DNA of 64,000 nucleotides from Cardinalis cardinalis (lineage: Eukaryota > Chordata > Aves > Passeriformes > Cardinalidae), in contig JACDOX010000067.1 in assembly GCA_014549065.1 (NCBI GenBank), positions 3,274,370 through 3,338,369 on the forward strand. Reading direction: 5' to 3'. Of this stretch, positions 1-10,433 are shown one piece after another. Made by a program: the position numbers and the translations under genes. The notes under the pieces were generated by a model. The model made no database searches. It worked only from the letters and a program-made list of their open reading frames with translations, and was not told the DNA's origin. How positions within the stretch are numbered: position 1 is the stretch's first letter; every line of letters starts with the position of its first letter.

Positions 1-111
1 TATTTGGTGATATCTGATGGCCTGGAGGGCAATCACACCGAAAACTTCCCTCTGTGTTGATGCAGGTGCCACCTCGGCAGAGGAGGGGATTGCGCTGACA
101 CTCGTCGATGT
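1..111 (-). CDS. FBN1: FBN1 exon 27, cbEGF13 (cut by window edge)
   Basis: This is the start of a calcium-binding EGF-like module. After the acceptor (CCCACAG) the frame reads DIDECQRNPLLCRGG and continues to a conserved PPGHQISPN segment before the window ends. The human exon is 126 bases, so about 15 bases with the sixth cysteine and the donor are missing here. The D-I-D-E-C start is the calcium-binding consensus; its first base comes from exon 26. The N-T-E-G-S-F segment contains the usual hydroxylated Asn and aromatic positions. In fibrillin-1 this module lies in the cbEGF11-22 rod. Confidence 0.93.
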
Positions 112-562
112 CTGTGGGGACAAAGGAGGCACATCAGTGCAGGGCCAGCACATCCCTCACCACAGCCCCTCAACCATCACAGCCTGATCGATCCTGCAGC
201 CTCTCCTAGAGCCAGTCATCCCTTGCACCACAATGCAGTTAGAAAAAGAAAATAAATTTTAAAAAGCTTCTTCTAAATTTTAATTTACCTTAACTTCAAA
301 GTTCAGGATTGTGTCCCACTCAGCAAGATGGGGATTGTGGGGATAAATTTAACGTTCTAAAATCCTGTCCCTTGCTTATATATGCTTTGGCAACTTGCAG
401 AAGCAGCAAATTCACATTTACAGTTAGCTTTAACAAGGCTCACAAAAGGAAAGAGACCTCAACCCAAGCACAATCAAACCTTAAAAAAAACTCCAAAGAA
501 ACCATGCATAGCATACTAGCACGTAGCATACTACTGTACATCTAAAGTCTGTAAAAACATAC
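112..562 (-). other. FBN1: FBN1 intron 26 (451 bp)
   Basis: Donor GTATGT and acceptor CACAG, in transcript orientation. The stretch is AT-rich. I see no gene, repeat or conserved element in it. Confidence 0.9.
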
Positions 563-691
563 CCATGCAGTTTTTCATCATCATAAATCCACTTTCATAG
601 CCTTCAAAACATTCACACTCGAAGTCTCCAGGAGTATTGACACAGATGCCTTGGCCACAAAGATCAGGAGAGATGCGGCATTCATCGATAT
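563..691 (-). CDS. FBN1: FBN1 exon 26, cbEGF12
   Basis: A 129-base phase 1-1 exon encoding one complete calcium-binding EGF module: DIDECRISPDLCGQG at the start, then a GYESGFMMMKNCM ending that is the same as in human fibrillin-1. Six cysteines are present in the EGF spacing, and the D-x-D-E and N-T-P-G-D-F positions of the calcium site are intact. The module has 43 residues, as in human. The donor is G|GTATGT and the acceptor is TTACAG. It is separated from exon 25 by only 92 bases. Confidence 0.96.
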
Positions 692-783
692 CTGTAAGAC
701 AAAACACACTCACAGGGTTTCCAAAGGAGTTCAGTATTCCCTTTTCAATTTACAACTATGGCAGAGACATCCATGCAGTTTAC
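692..783 (-). other. FBN1: FBN1 intron 25, very short (92 bp)
   Basis: The shortest intron in the window. It begins GTAAAC, which lacks the favoured G at +5, and ends in a T-rich tract followed by TTACAG. Confidence 0.92.
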
Positions 784-909
784 CTGTGCAGTTCCTCTCT
801 TCAGAATCAAGGGCAAATCCACTGTCACATCTACACTTAAAACTGCCAATGGTATTTCTGCATTTTCCATGGGTACAAAGGCTGGGGAACATTTTGCATT
901 CATTGATGT
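784..909 (-). CDS. FBN1: FBN1 exon 25, cbEGF11
   Basis: A 126-base phase 1-1 exon giving a 42-residue calcium-binding EGF module. The frame reads DINECKMFPSLCTHGKCRN and ends SGFALDSEERNCT; only one residue near the start (Phe for Ile) differs from the human sequence as I recall it. Six cysteines and the calcium ligands are intact. This is the first module of the long cbEGF array after TB3. In human patients, variants in exons 24-32 are associated with severe early-onset Marfan syndrome, so strong conservation is expected. The donor GTAAAC is weak. Confidence 0.97.
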
Positions 910-2086
910 CTGAAAATGAGAGTGTGGACATATGATGTTACCATTGCATACAAAAACAGNGCACGCAAGAGCAATGCTGACATCAGAGCTCATCCTTTTT
1001 CATGGCAGTGACCCCTCCTTGTGGGAAAATTAGACCACAGTACATAAACTGATACTGACTTCCCCCTAACCAACAGTGTAGACAGATACTCTGTGCTGGA
1101 ATTTCCAAGAACACTTTCTGCTACAGAATAGTATCAGTCTCCCCTTTGTCCTGCAGCATCTGATCTGCAGGTCAGGAAGATTTCAGTGGACAGAGGATGA
1201 AGGCAAAGACAGCTTTCAAAAGAAGCTCTCTGTCTTCTAATTTCTGAGAAAAAAATGTGACTTCCATGAGTCACAGAAAACATAATGAGCATAAGTAAAA
1301 GCACATGCCACTTTCTTTATGGAAAATTAATGGCTTAGTAACTGTTTATAAAACAANGCTGAAACAAACAACAGCAATTGTCATTCATATATATATATAT
1401 ATGTATATTCCCCTAATTTCAGACTTCATAATGTTTCGTTTTTGGCTAACTTCTGACATTGTCCAGCTGAACCTCAGTGGTAATCCTGGAAAGACAGCTT
1501 TCAGCACATGATGCTGGGGTGTCACTGTGTNATTCCCATTTAATGTTGGAAGTTTACCAACAAGAGTCATAACACAACTAGGTTTACTGTAGATAAAATT
1601 TTCTGATTTGAGCCATCATCCTGGAAGCTATTTCCTCTACTTCTCCATGTAGTTTCACAAGAAATTCCCAAAAATATTCACCATTTCTTCATTGTTTCAC
1701 ATTAGAATTAAAGTTATTGCACCCTCCACAAGTAAGGATTGCTCCTTCAATACATCTAAAGCTGACTGCCCAGTTTGTTCAGGTTCTTGTACTATGAGAC
1801 GCCAGGAGGCAAAGTCAGGCATCATTTAACCTCTCTAGTGACACAAATTCTGTGTTTTGAGCCTGCAGTATTATATGGTATTTAATGCTCTCTATCACAA
1901 ACTAAATTCTCTTGTATTTTATTTGGACTTCGGTTGCCATGAAATCTGACTGAATTCTCAAACGTGCCTTAGGGTGAGTGAAATGCCTATCACCAGAATT
2001 TTCAAACCCAGAGGAGCTGCCTGATGGAAGAGTAAAAGCAGAAGCCATCGGGATTTGCCAGCATCAACCACAAATGGATCAAATAC
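910..2086 (-). other. FBN1: FBN1 intron 24 (1177 bp)
   Basis: Donor GTATTT and acceptor TTTTCAG. It holds an (AT)n run at about 1386-1402 and four isolated N positions. No other feature was recognised. Confidence 0.9.
1386..1402. repeat. (AT)n microsatellite
   Basis: About eight AT units followed by an interrupted GTATATT, inside intron 24. Likely polymorphic. Confidence 0.8.
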
Positions 2087-2311
2087 CTTTAGAGAAAGGC
2101 TTCCCACTTATTTCTATCTTTGTAGAGAAGCCAGGACCCCTTGGGCAAAGAGCGTCAAACTCAGGAGTTCCCCTGAGAGGACACTCCTCGCACTCGTAGC
2201 CCCAGGCTGCCCCCACGGAGCAGCAGCAGGCGTCCATGCGGTGCCGCCCGGGGATCTGCGCCGTGCACTGCTCGTCCTCGTGCCGCTGGTAGCAGCTCTC
2301 CAAGCGGATGT
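2087..2311 (-). CDS. FBN1: FBN1 exon 24, TB3 (8-Cys) domain
   Basis: A 225-base exon encoding a whole TGF-beta-binding-protein-like (TB) domain plus its linker. It starts DIRLESCYQRHEDEQC and contains the diagnostic triple cysteine in GRHRMDACCCSVGAAWG. Eight cysteines are present: one, one, three, two close together and one near the end (DALCPRG). The linker ends GKPFSK before the next cbEGF. The human exon is 228 bases; the missing codon lies where human reads AAWGTEECEECP and this sequence reads AAWGYECEECP. TB3 links cbEGF10 and cbEGF11 as a stiff knot in the microfibril. The donor is G|GTATTT, lacking G at +5. Confidence 0.96.
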
Positions 2312-3098
2312 CTGTTGGGCAATTTAACAACATGTTGAGAAAGAAAGAGAAAATTTACTTCACTGCAGAGGATTTTTTTGTTTCAAAATCCCTTCACAGG
2401 ACAGCTTGCTCCACGTTTTTGTGCACTCGGAGGAGCGTACCAAGCTCACTGCATAATTCCTAACAGCAAAATATTAACGCTAAACTCAGAAATTAACAGT
2501 TGAGGTAAGTTTAAAGCACCACTCTGAGAAATGGTGTTCAACACTCGAAGTAAATTTTGGAGCAGAAAAGAATTTTAAACATCCCAGCTTGCCATACTTA
2601 TATGAGGCCTTCTAATGACTACAAGCTATGCCTTGTTCAGAGGCAAACCTTGGGCATTACTGTCATAAACAGACAAAAGCGCTTTGGGTGGACAGCATAC
2701 AAAACTTGGATATTCTGTTGCACACCGAATCAATGTGCANGGTGTGGCCAAGTTCCAGCCCACAATGGTGTGGCCTCCACTATTCCAGCCTTTGTAGAAA
2801 GTGGTTTCAGTGGGGCTACAGATGAAGAGTGCTAAGAACATGCATGATCTGTAGGGATTTGTCAGATGAACATTCTGGAACTAAATCACAGCTATTCATC
2901 AGCTAGCAGATGGTGATGGGCTTTAGCTACTACCATTGGAACCTGTTNCTATTCCAGGTGAACTAAGTCTACGTCCCTGACTAATTCAGTTTGAAAAATG
3001 GGCAAAAATAATTTTCCTTTCTAGTTAGAAAACACGCAGTGCAACCACTGGTCACTGCATAGATCTGCTCTTCAGCTATACATGGGATTAACACCTAC
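2312..3098 (-). other. FBN1: FBN1 intron 23 (787 bp)
   Basis: Donor GTAGGT and acceptor CAACAG. No gene or recognisable repeat was seen. Confidence 0.9.
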
Positions 3099-3224
3099 CA
3101 AGACAAGTCCGTCCAGAAGCATCTAAAGTCATTCCACTGGGGCACTGGCAAACAAATGATCCCAAGGTATTGACACACTGCCCATTTGTACAGACTCCAG
3201 GAAACACCTCACATTCATTAACNT
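3099..3224 (-). CDS. FBN1: FBN1 exon 23, cbEGF10
   Basis: A 126-base phase 1-1 exon. The module reads (D/E)VNECEVFPGVCTNGQC and ends SGMTLDASGRTCL, with six cysteines in EGF spacing. The first codon contains an N at 3223 (third position, GAN), so Asp or Glu cannot be separated; Asp is expected from the calcium-binding consensus. Human has D-I-D-E-C here, so the second and third residues differ (V-N). The acceptor is TTTAATAG, an uncommon A-rich form. It lies between hybrid domain 2 and TB3. Confidence 0.94.
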
Positions 3225-5737
3225 CTATTAAAGAAAAAAAGGAAGTGAGTAAGAGTAATCCCTAGCATGCTAAACATGAACAAATAAGCAAAAATATAAA
3301 AATTTATAACATTGNAATGTTTTTAGGATAAAATAAAAAAATGACAGCAGTCTATATGGCCTGAAAAAATTAAAAACATTTACAACTCCCAAAGTAAGTC
3401 AGCCAGATCCAATTAATTACAGAAAACTGATGATGATCAGAAATAATACATGTTGCTATTACCTATTCCTACATATACTGAAATTAAATTCAAAAGTAGC
3501 AGAAAAGGGAGGGGTGTTTAAAAACTATATCCATTTTCATACTCACTGTGGGCCAGATATTTGAAGCAAATGGACAAAGAAAGATCAAAATAAGTTCAAA
3601 ATTATTATTATGCATTATACCAACTAGATTCAGTATTTTTTAAAGATTATTTTCTCTAGCTGCACGTCTGGAAACTCCAACATTTGAAATCTGGGTCTAT
3701 GGCCTTGTCAGCAGTTAGCAACTTTATATGTATTAAAATAACCTACTTACAACTACACACTGAGTTTAACTTNGTTAAATAAAAACTGTATTTCTATATT
3801 TAAAAGGCAAATTTTGCACTTTTTGGTAAGGAAAATTTGATTATATGCATTAGCTTGGCTTGAGCTTAAATAAATGTTTAGTAATCAAAGTGTGAGGTCC
3901 TCCCACNCATGTCCTTTGTGGAAAGCATATGCTTCACAATTGCCATTGGGAAAAAGCTTCCAGCATTAAACATGCTCCAAGATGAAGCATGACAAGTTTT
4001 AGGACAGGAGAGGANAAGAACAAGAAATGGAAAAAGAATGACTGGCAATCTGTAGANGAATATTCATGTATAGAGTAACCAAAAAGTGGGAAGGTTGGTC
4101 TGGTTGGGCCCCCAGACAAAACCCCTGGTGCAGAGACTGCATCTCTCAAACCTCATGGAGCACAATGGAGGATAAACGCTGGGGGGCAAATCAGTGGCCT
4201 CTGCCCTTGAACAGATATTGTAAATTGACTGGAAGGTATGAAGTAAAGCCAGTGGATTATTAGAAACCACTGAAACACTGTTCACAGCCTGTGAGCAATA
4301 GCGCAGCTGACAACTCCAGGGCTCACCCATAAACAAGAGGAATGCTGCCAATTTAGTTTGCTTATNTCCCTGCACAAGATCTATTACTCATTTTACATAG
4401 GCTGTGTATGGGAGAACTGACTATCACCTTTTGGGAACTAAACTTACTCCTGTCTCTAACTTGCCAGTAAATTTCCTAGAGGCCTTTCCATGTCTTGAAA
4501 AATGCTTACATTGGTTGAAAACCAAGTAAGGCTTCAGTAAGGTTACAAGGAAGGAAAACTACTCTGAAAAACCTGGGGCTACCCAGGTCCCGTAGAAACG
4601 AGAAAGATTAAAGCATGCAAGAGATGCAATCCAATGTGCTGGTAAAGGAAATGCTGAAAACAGTTCTGTCTGTATCTTGGAAGGATTAACTTTCCATCCC
4701 AGCAGTGTTGAAAATGTTCTAAGATTTTCCTTGTGAAGAGAGATAGGTGGGCCCACTTTTTTTTTCCCTTTTCTTTCACTTACACACTCTGCAAAGTGTT
4801 GCTGAGGTCAGATAAGTTATGTACAGTGGGTCTGCAGCAAAGACGTGCCAAGGTATTCAGTCATCATTTGGAAAGCAAAGAGTATGTGTGAGGGTGTTCC
4901 TCTCTTTTTTTTTTTTAAGAGAAAAAACAATGTTTCTTTATGGAAGCTACATATGGGAGTAATTTTTAAAAAATATTTTAACTGCAGTGTCATGTCAGAT
5001 GTTGTCAGTCAGGATGACCCACAGCAGTTTGAGACTCTCTGAGCTTCTGCATATTATGTAAATATGCAGTACTTTTCCAAGGGTTCAAATCAATTCAAAT
5101 AGAGATGAAATAGGGTGGGACCTTCAATTCTCACAGAATAGTATAGAGTCATCTCATACCAAGCAAAAAACTACACATTTAAAATATTAACCTTTTCTTT
5201 AACCAAAGTATAACTGTGTCCTGATCTTTTTTGTTTGTTTGTTTGTTTTTATAGGACAGTGAAAAATAGGTTTTGAAATGTGTAAGATTTCATATAATAT
5301 CATATGGGAGAAAGTCAAGATTAGGGAAAAAAGAAAAAGAAAACTAAAGTGAACTGCAGTCCTTGAACATTCTTTTTCTAAAGCACAGTAATGGCTTATC
5401 ATACCACTGTATTGCTGATGCCATGNTTTGTAGTATGTATAAAACACATAATTTGTAAAAACAGGTTACTCAGTTAACAGTGTTTGAAGAGAGAGAGCCA
5501 CCTCCTTATACTGGTTGACATTGTATTTGCAAGTGTGTACTTTGAGATAAAGTGTGAGTATGCAGGAATGTTAAACAAACTGAAACCAAATTCATCCCTG
5601 ACATAACTCTAATGAAGTCAATGGAACAACACAAGGTACTTGGCATAGTATTCCTCTATAATAAATTAACCACTTAAATCAAAACACTGGCATTTTTTTA
5701 TTCAAGCTCTGATTTATGTTAAGGCAACAATAAATAC
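3225..5737 (-). other. FBN1: FBN1 intron 22 (2513 bp)
   Basis: Donor GTATTT and acceptor AATAG. It contains a short TTTG-unit simple repeat near 5229-5250 and, at about 5575-5640, a stretch resembling an old amniote interspersed repeat. Otherwise it is AT-rich with no gene seen. Confidence 0.88.
5229..5250. repeat. (TTTG)n simple repeat
   Basis: About four TTTG units in a T-rich tract in intron 22. Confidence 0.75.
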
Positions 5738-5788
5738 CTTCACACAATGTTCCTCTTATTCTTGAATATCCCTTTTGACATATTGGGT
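5738..5788 (-). CDS. FBN1: FBN1 exon 22, end of hybrid domain 2
   Basis: A 51-base micro-exon, too short to show up as a long open frame. The acceptor TTTTACAG is followed by frame DPICQKGYSRIRGTLCED across both junctions. It supplies the seventh and eighth cysteines of hybrid domain 2. The human exon is also 51 bases and reads DPICGKGYSRIKGTQCED, so position, length and sequence all agree. The donor is G|GTATTT, which lacks G at +5. Confidence 0.95.
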
Positions 5789-6782
5789 CTGTAAAACAAA
5801 CAGAAGTGAAGTTTCAGAATACTACAGTCCAAAACTCACCATTAATTTATTGTGCAAAACTGATCATGTGAAACATTATCTAGTTTATTGCTATGAGAAG
5901 TCTGAGTGCTTAGACAGTATCCCAGTATTTTCTGAAATAATAAAGAGATAAGATGGGGCAACTACATAAACTATATAGAATGTCAGCCTTTATCCTCTTT
6001 TGCTTCCCATGTGTCTCAGCTAGCTAGCCTAAAAGTGGTTATGATTTCTGTTTCATTTGAACCAATTAATTCATTTCACTTGATCACAGCACATTACAAC
6101 CCTATTTACCATGGATGAATGAGGATGAATTCTGTTAAGATACACAGAATGAAATTAACCAAAGATTTGAGCAAACTAGCAGCTTTCAGGATATAGAAAT
6201 AACAACCCACACACATTTCTGCATTCATCAGCTCACCCCTGGGTTCCCAGCTCATCCCACAGTTCAGTAAAGTTATCAAATGAATATGCAACGACCTCAA
6301 CCCATTTTTTCACCAACTGTATGATTCTCCAGGTCATCAGTTAATCTACAGAGTATAATAAGAAGGGCTACTCCCTCTCCTCCCTACATTACCACACCAA
6401 AGATCCATTTGTTGCAAACATTTCCTTGGGATCTCTGGGGAACATGCATTTATTGCTACATCATTAGGAACTCCAGATCACTAATTATGACAAACCATGC
6501 TAAAGTAAGGCTGCCAGTTACAGACNGTAGGTGTGGTCCCTTCCCTTCAGCACTTAAACTTGTAAAATATGCACTGTAAAATCCAGTTAGAACCTTCTAT
6601 AGCTACATGCTACCTCTCAAATATTAAGACTTCTCTTTTTTGGGACTGAATAAGGAATGACTGCTTGACAACAGAGCAAGTAAAGTTATTTGTCTAGCCT
6701 GTGCCCAACCTCTACAATAATAATCTCAGCCAAGCTCAGAGAGGAAAAGTCCTAGGCTCCTGAGGAAAATAACTGGCATTAC
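5789..6782 (-). other. FBN1: FBN1 intron 21 (994 bp)
   Basis: Donor GTAATG and acceptor TTTTACAG. No gene or repeat was recognised. Confidence 0.9.
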
Positions 6783-6920
6783 CTCGTTCACATGGTGTAC
6801 ATGGGCTTCCCCAAGCAGCACCTAGTGAGGAACAGCACTGGGACTTCAGAGTTGCTCCATTGATATTTATTTCACACCTTCCATTGACTATGTTCTGCCA
6901 ACAGGTACCCTTGACAGTTT
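6783..6920 (-). CDS. FBN1: FBN1 exon 21, main part of hybrid domain 2
   Basis: A 138-base exon following acceptor AAACAG. The frame reads ETVKGTCWQNIVNGRC and then GATLKSQCCSSLGAAWGSP, ending CTPCER before exon 22. It holds six cysteines, including a Cys-Cys pair instead of the TB triple, which is typical of a hybrid domain; exon 22 adds the last two. The exon is close to human (human GTCWQTVIDGRC). Hybrid domains combine TB-like and EGF-like halves and occur only in fibrillins and LTBPs. The donor GTAATG lacks G at +5. Confidence 0.95.
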
Positions 6921-7855
6921 CTGTTTGGAAAAAAACAATATATTTTCATGTAGATTCTCTAGCATTATGCATTACTGTATTTACAAACACATGNGCATTT
7001 AACCATGAAGAAGAATCNTCCTTTCATTATAATTTACCACATCAGAGCTAAATTTATTTTAAAATCTCTTTATTTAACCTTCCCTNTGCTGGACTATAAA
7101 AGTTCTTGCAAATCCTTGTTTATGCTTACTGTGTTTAACAGGGAGTATGTCAATACCATTCAAGATCTGAGTCCCTGTACTGATTATGACTCAGATTAGG
7201 AGCCCATGCAGAAGAACCCTTGCTACATCTTCCATTATTTTACAAGATCCCTCTTGTAAAAAGATCCCTACAAGTCTGGATATCTTCCCACATAGGAGAG
7301 TGGCAGGAGTTAGCTAAGGATTAGACAGCTGTAGTCCCACAGTTTTCCTCACTGACTAGAAAAGAGCTATAAAATACTGTCCCAACAAAACAGGCAAGAA
7401 AGGAAATGATGAGCCCACAGAGCATCTGAGTCACAGCATTGTCCATGGATGCTCTTGAGCTGGTTTGGACTGTGCATAACTTGTTCATGCTCCATCTCAA
7501 ATACAAATTTTTTTCCAGAGAGCAGATCCTAACTAGAACACATTCACCTTATTATAGGAGAAATTAAAGAGGTAAGCACAGACCAGAAGTACTGATCATG
7601 GGATTTCTGTGCTGGTTAAAAAAAAATTTTCACGTCTCTTTCAAATTTGACATGGAAGCAGACAAGCCCCCAAGTGCACTTTATGCTTCCAGAGTAATGG
7701 TGAAAAAATGCACTTTTAAACATTGTTTCTGTTATGTCTCCCATTAAATTAACATACACAAGTTTAATTTTAAAGTTCTTAACCTGGTGTACAATGTTCA
7801 CATGTCACCAGGTATTTTTAACCAGCAAACATAAAATCTTCAGAGGAATAAATAC
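6921..7855 (-). other. FBN1: FBN1 intron 20 (935 bp)
   Basis: Donor GTATTT and acceptor AAACAG. AT-rich; nothing else was recognised. Confidence 0.9.
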
Positions 7856-7975
7856 CTATGCAGATGGTCTTGGTTGGATCCAAAGTACTTTCAGGAGAAC
7901 ATTCACAAACAAAAGAACCTGGTGTGTTTTTGCACACTCCATTAACACAGGGGCTGGATTCACATTCATCAATAT
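7856..7975 (-). CDS. FBN1: FBN1 exon 20, cbEGF9
   Basis: A 120-base phase 1-1 exon. The frame reads DIDECESSPCVNGVCKN and ends ESTLDPTKTICI, nearly the same as human, including the short loop between the first two cysteines that makes this a 40-residue module. Six cysteines and the calcium consensus are intact. The acceptor is TTTCTAG and the donor is G|GTATTT, again without G at +5. It directly precedes hybrid domain 2. Confidence 0.96.
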   Translation of the reverse strand: MLMNVNPAPVLMECAKTHQVLLFVNVLLKVLWIQPRPSA

Positions 7976-8510
7976 CTAGAAAAGAAACATATTGCTATTA
8001 GTGCCAGAAAACATTAACAAAAATACACATGGTTCTTTTCAGTTTAAGAAAAAGGGGACAAAGCTTTCCTCATACCCAATCTTGCTGATATTCCCCTTTT
8101 CTGTTAGGAACCCCTCACAACAGACCAGCAATGCATGTGTCCCAAAGACACTCTAATGCATTAGAACTGTCTGTGGCTCAAAAAGGGTTCAAACTAGGGG
8201 CCCTTTGGCTCTGTTTCTCACACAAGAGATTTGTAAAGCTTGGTTCTTCTCACCCTTGGCACAGTCTGGGCTCACTGGTAGTAATAAATAGGGAGAGTAA
8301 ATACAGGCTATTCCATGAAGCTATCTAATAATTTCATTTTGGCCTTGTCCTCCCTTCCTCATTCTCTCACTTTCCCACAGAATTTATTTATGGTGATTTT
8401 TTTTTTAGTTTTACACATTATACCTTCATGAAGGTTCAAAGTATTTCTGGCACAATCTGGGAACAATCCATATGAATAAAACTAGGATGAAATGGTGCAT
8501 TACCACTTAC
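7976..8510 (-). other. FBN1: FBN1 intron 19 (535 bp)
   Basis: Donor GTAAGT and acceptor TTCTAG. No feature was seen. Confidence 0.9.
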
Positions 8511-8636
8511 CTTCACATGTTTTTAGATCAGGAGTGTATACAAATCCTTTTGGACAGGTGCAGGTGAAACTTCCAGGGGTATTTCTGCACTGTCCATTGT
8601 CACAAAGCAGCATGTTCAATGCACATTCATCAATAT
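8511..8636 (-). CDS. FBN1: FBN1 exon 19, cbEGF8
   Basis: A 126-base phase 1-1 exon giving DIDECALNMLLCDNGQC, then RNTPGSFTCTCPKGF and a PDLKTCE ending. All six cysteines and the calcium-binding residues are present, and most residues equal human. The acceptor is ATTGTAG and the donor is a strong GTAAGT. A longer open frame continues upstream into the intron, but the acceptor and the shared module start set the boundary. Confidence 0.96.
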
Positions 8637-10433
8637 CTACAATGAAAATAAAGAACTTTTTAAGAAAGAAAACATTTCTGGAATAGAAGTCAGGATAGAA
8701 TTTCACTCCCAACAGCCACTTTTCGAGGAGACAAATAGGGCAGGGGGATGTGGAATATGAATACTGGATTCTTTTTGTAGACAACAGGCTTGCACAAGAG
8801 CTTGTACTTTTTTTCCTCACATATTCATAGCATGTGACAGCCACACCCCAGTTCAAAATAAAGCTGGGATTCACACTTTCATCCTGCCTTTATTATGGAT
8901 TAGGTCTATGCAGTCTCTGTGTCACTGCACAGCAGCACTCACAGTCATGACAGAAACAAGGAGAGGATTGGTTTGAAAAGGTTTGCTGATCATCTTGGTC
9001 TTTAAATCNCCATTTTTTCCAAGCTGGCTCTGAACTTAGATGTTATAGTTAACAAGGCTAATGTAAGTCTACATTTGCTTCAGAGATGAAAAATTTAAAT
9101 AGAATTGCTAGTGCTAAATTTAAGAACCCTGAGGAAATCTTTGGAAGAACTGTGGTCATCAGGGAGAAGTTGCAAGAAGGTGGCAATGGGCCATGAATAG
9201 CAGGTGAAGACCAGGAGAGACCCAGAGAGCAGACAGGAACAATTGGCTAAGTCAGAGAGGCCTAGAAAGTGTTGAGAGAAGTTGGGAAGACTCAGAGGGT
9301 CAGCGCAGCAGCTGGGAACAGCAAAAGTGCTAGGAAAAGAAGGGAGACTTGCAGAATAAAACAGACCATGTGGGAAGCTTCACAGGAGTTCAGAAAAATT
9401 GAGAGAGGGCCAGGTGGAACATTACAGGAGAATGGGAAACAGCTGTGATGGAGCATGGATGTGGGCTACAACAGGGTGGGCTGGGGAGCATCTGGAAAAC
9501 TCACAGATGGATTGGGAGAAGAGAAGAGATGCCATCAGCTACAAGCAAACACTGGAATAGGACATGGATAATTAAAGCCAAAGAAGCAAAAGGGAAAATG
9601 GGATGAATTACAGTGTGATTTTTATCTAAGAAAGATTAACCCCCTTTTTTTTTTAAAGATAATGGATAGTTTAGACTGGGATAACACCCATGACTTAAGC
9701 TATTTAGGTTTAAGTAGAGAATACAGAACCCAAATAAAATTATTATGTAAGCTGGAGATAATAGAAAGGAATTTAAGAATTTTAAGGTGGTTCCAGAGTT
9801 GGAAAAAGGAGAGATTACAGTAGGATATATTAAAAAGGATATCAGAAATGCTTTCAGGGATTAGACTTGGGACTGATCCTATAAAATATTCATTTTAATG
9901 CAGAAGTAAAAAATTAATTGAATCAAAAATTGTGGACAACACTAAGCTGGAAGTTATTGCCAATACAGAGAATCAGGCAAGACTAAATTAATCTTGACAA
10001 CATGAACAAGAAAAATAAGAGATGAAATATAATCACCAGCATTCAAAACTTTGCAATTAGGAACCAGTAACAATAACATGCTAGAAACCAGAACTCATCA
10101 GCTGAAGGCTAGTGAGCAAAATTGGATGTAAGTCTCAATTAGAGGTTGACTTTGATCCCACAGTATAACATGCATTTGTGAAAAGACTAATGCACACTAG
10201 AATCAGTTTAGGCAGAATATTCCATGGGGAAATGGAGAATTTCTGGCACGACTATACAAGGCACCAGTCAGACTTCATCAGAACACTGTACACTGGTCAG
10301 ATCAGTCATGTTCAAGAGAGGGCTGCAGCCTCTATTTGTATGAAAAGTATAGATTTGGATAGTTCAGCCAACAGAGTTTGTGAAAGGATATGATGACTCT
10401 TTATAAATACTTTGAGGATAAGACATTTCATAC
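8637..10433 (-). other. FBN1: FBN1 intron 18 (1797 bp), with old CR1
   Basis: Donor GTATGA and acceptor ATTGTAG. From about 9650 to about 10421 it carries a decayed CR1-type LINE in plus orientation. The stretch at about 9130-9600 is strikingly purine-rich on the plus strand (many AGAG, GGGA and GAAG words) and unexplained. Confidence 0.88.
9650..10421 (+). mobile_element. Ancient CR1-type LINE fragment (reverse transcriptase region)
   Basis: Several blocks recall amniote CR1 open reading frame 2. At 9929-9991 the plus strand reads IVDNTKLEVIANTEN, a decayed form of the reverse transcriptase FADDTKLGGIANTEK block with its catalytic Asp pair changed to Asp-Asn. At about 10235-10320 a stretch matches the region that ends in the 'ATGTTCAAGA' words of CR1, and at about 10379-10421 TATGATGACTCTTTATAAAT matches a later CR1 block. 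Frameshifts and stops are frequent, so it is an old inactive copy. Limits are approximate, and the consensus comparison is from memory. Confidence 0.75.

Noticed and set aside
8637..8874. Upstream extension of the exon 19 open frame
   Set aside because: It is intron 19-side read-through in transcript terms; the TAG acceptor and the module start at 8636 set the exon boundary.
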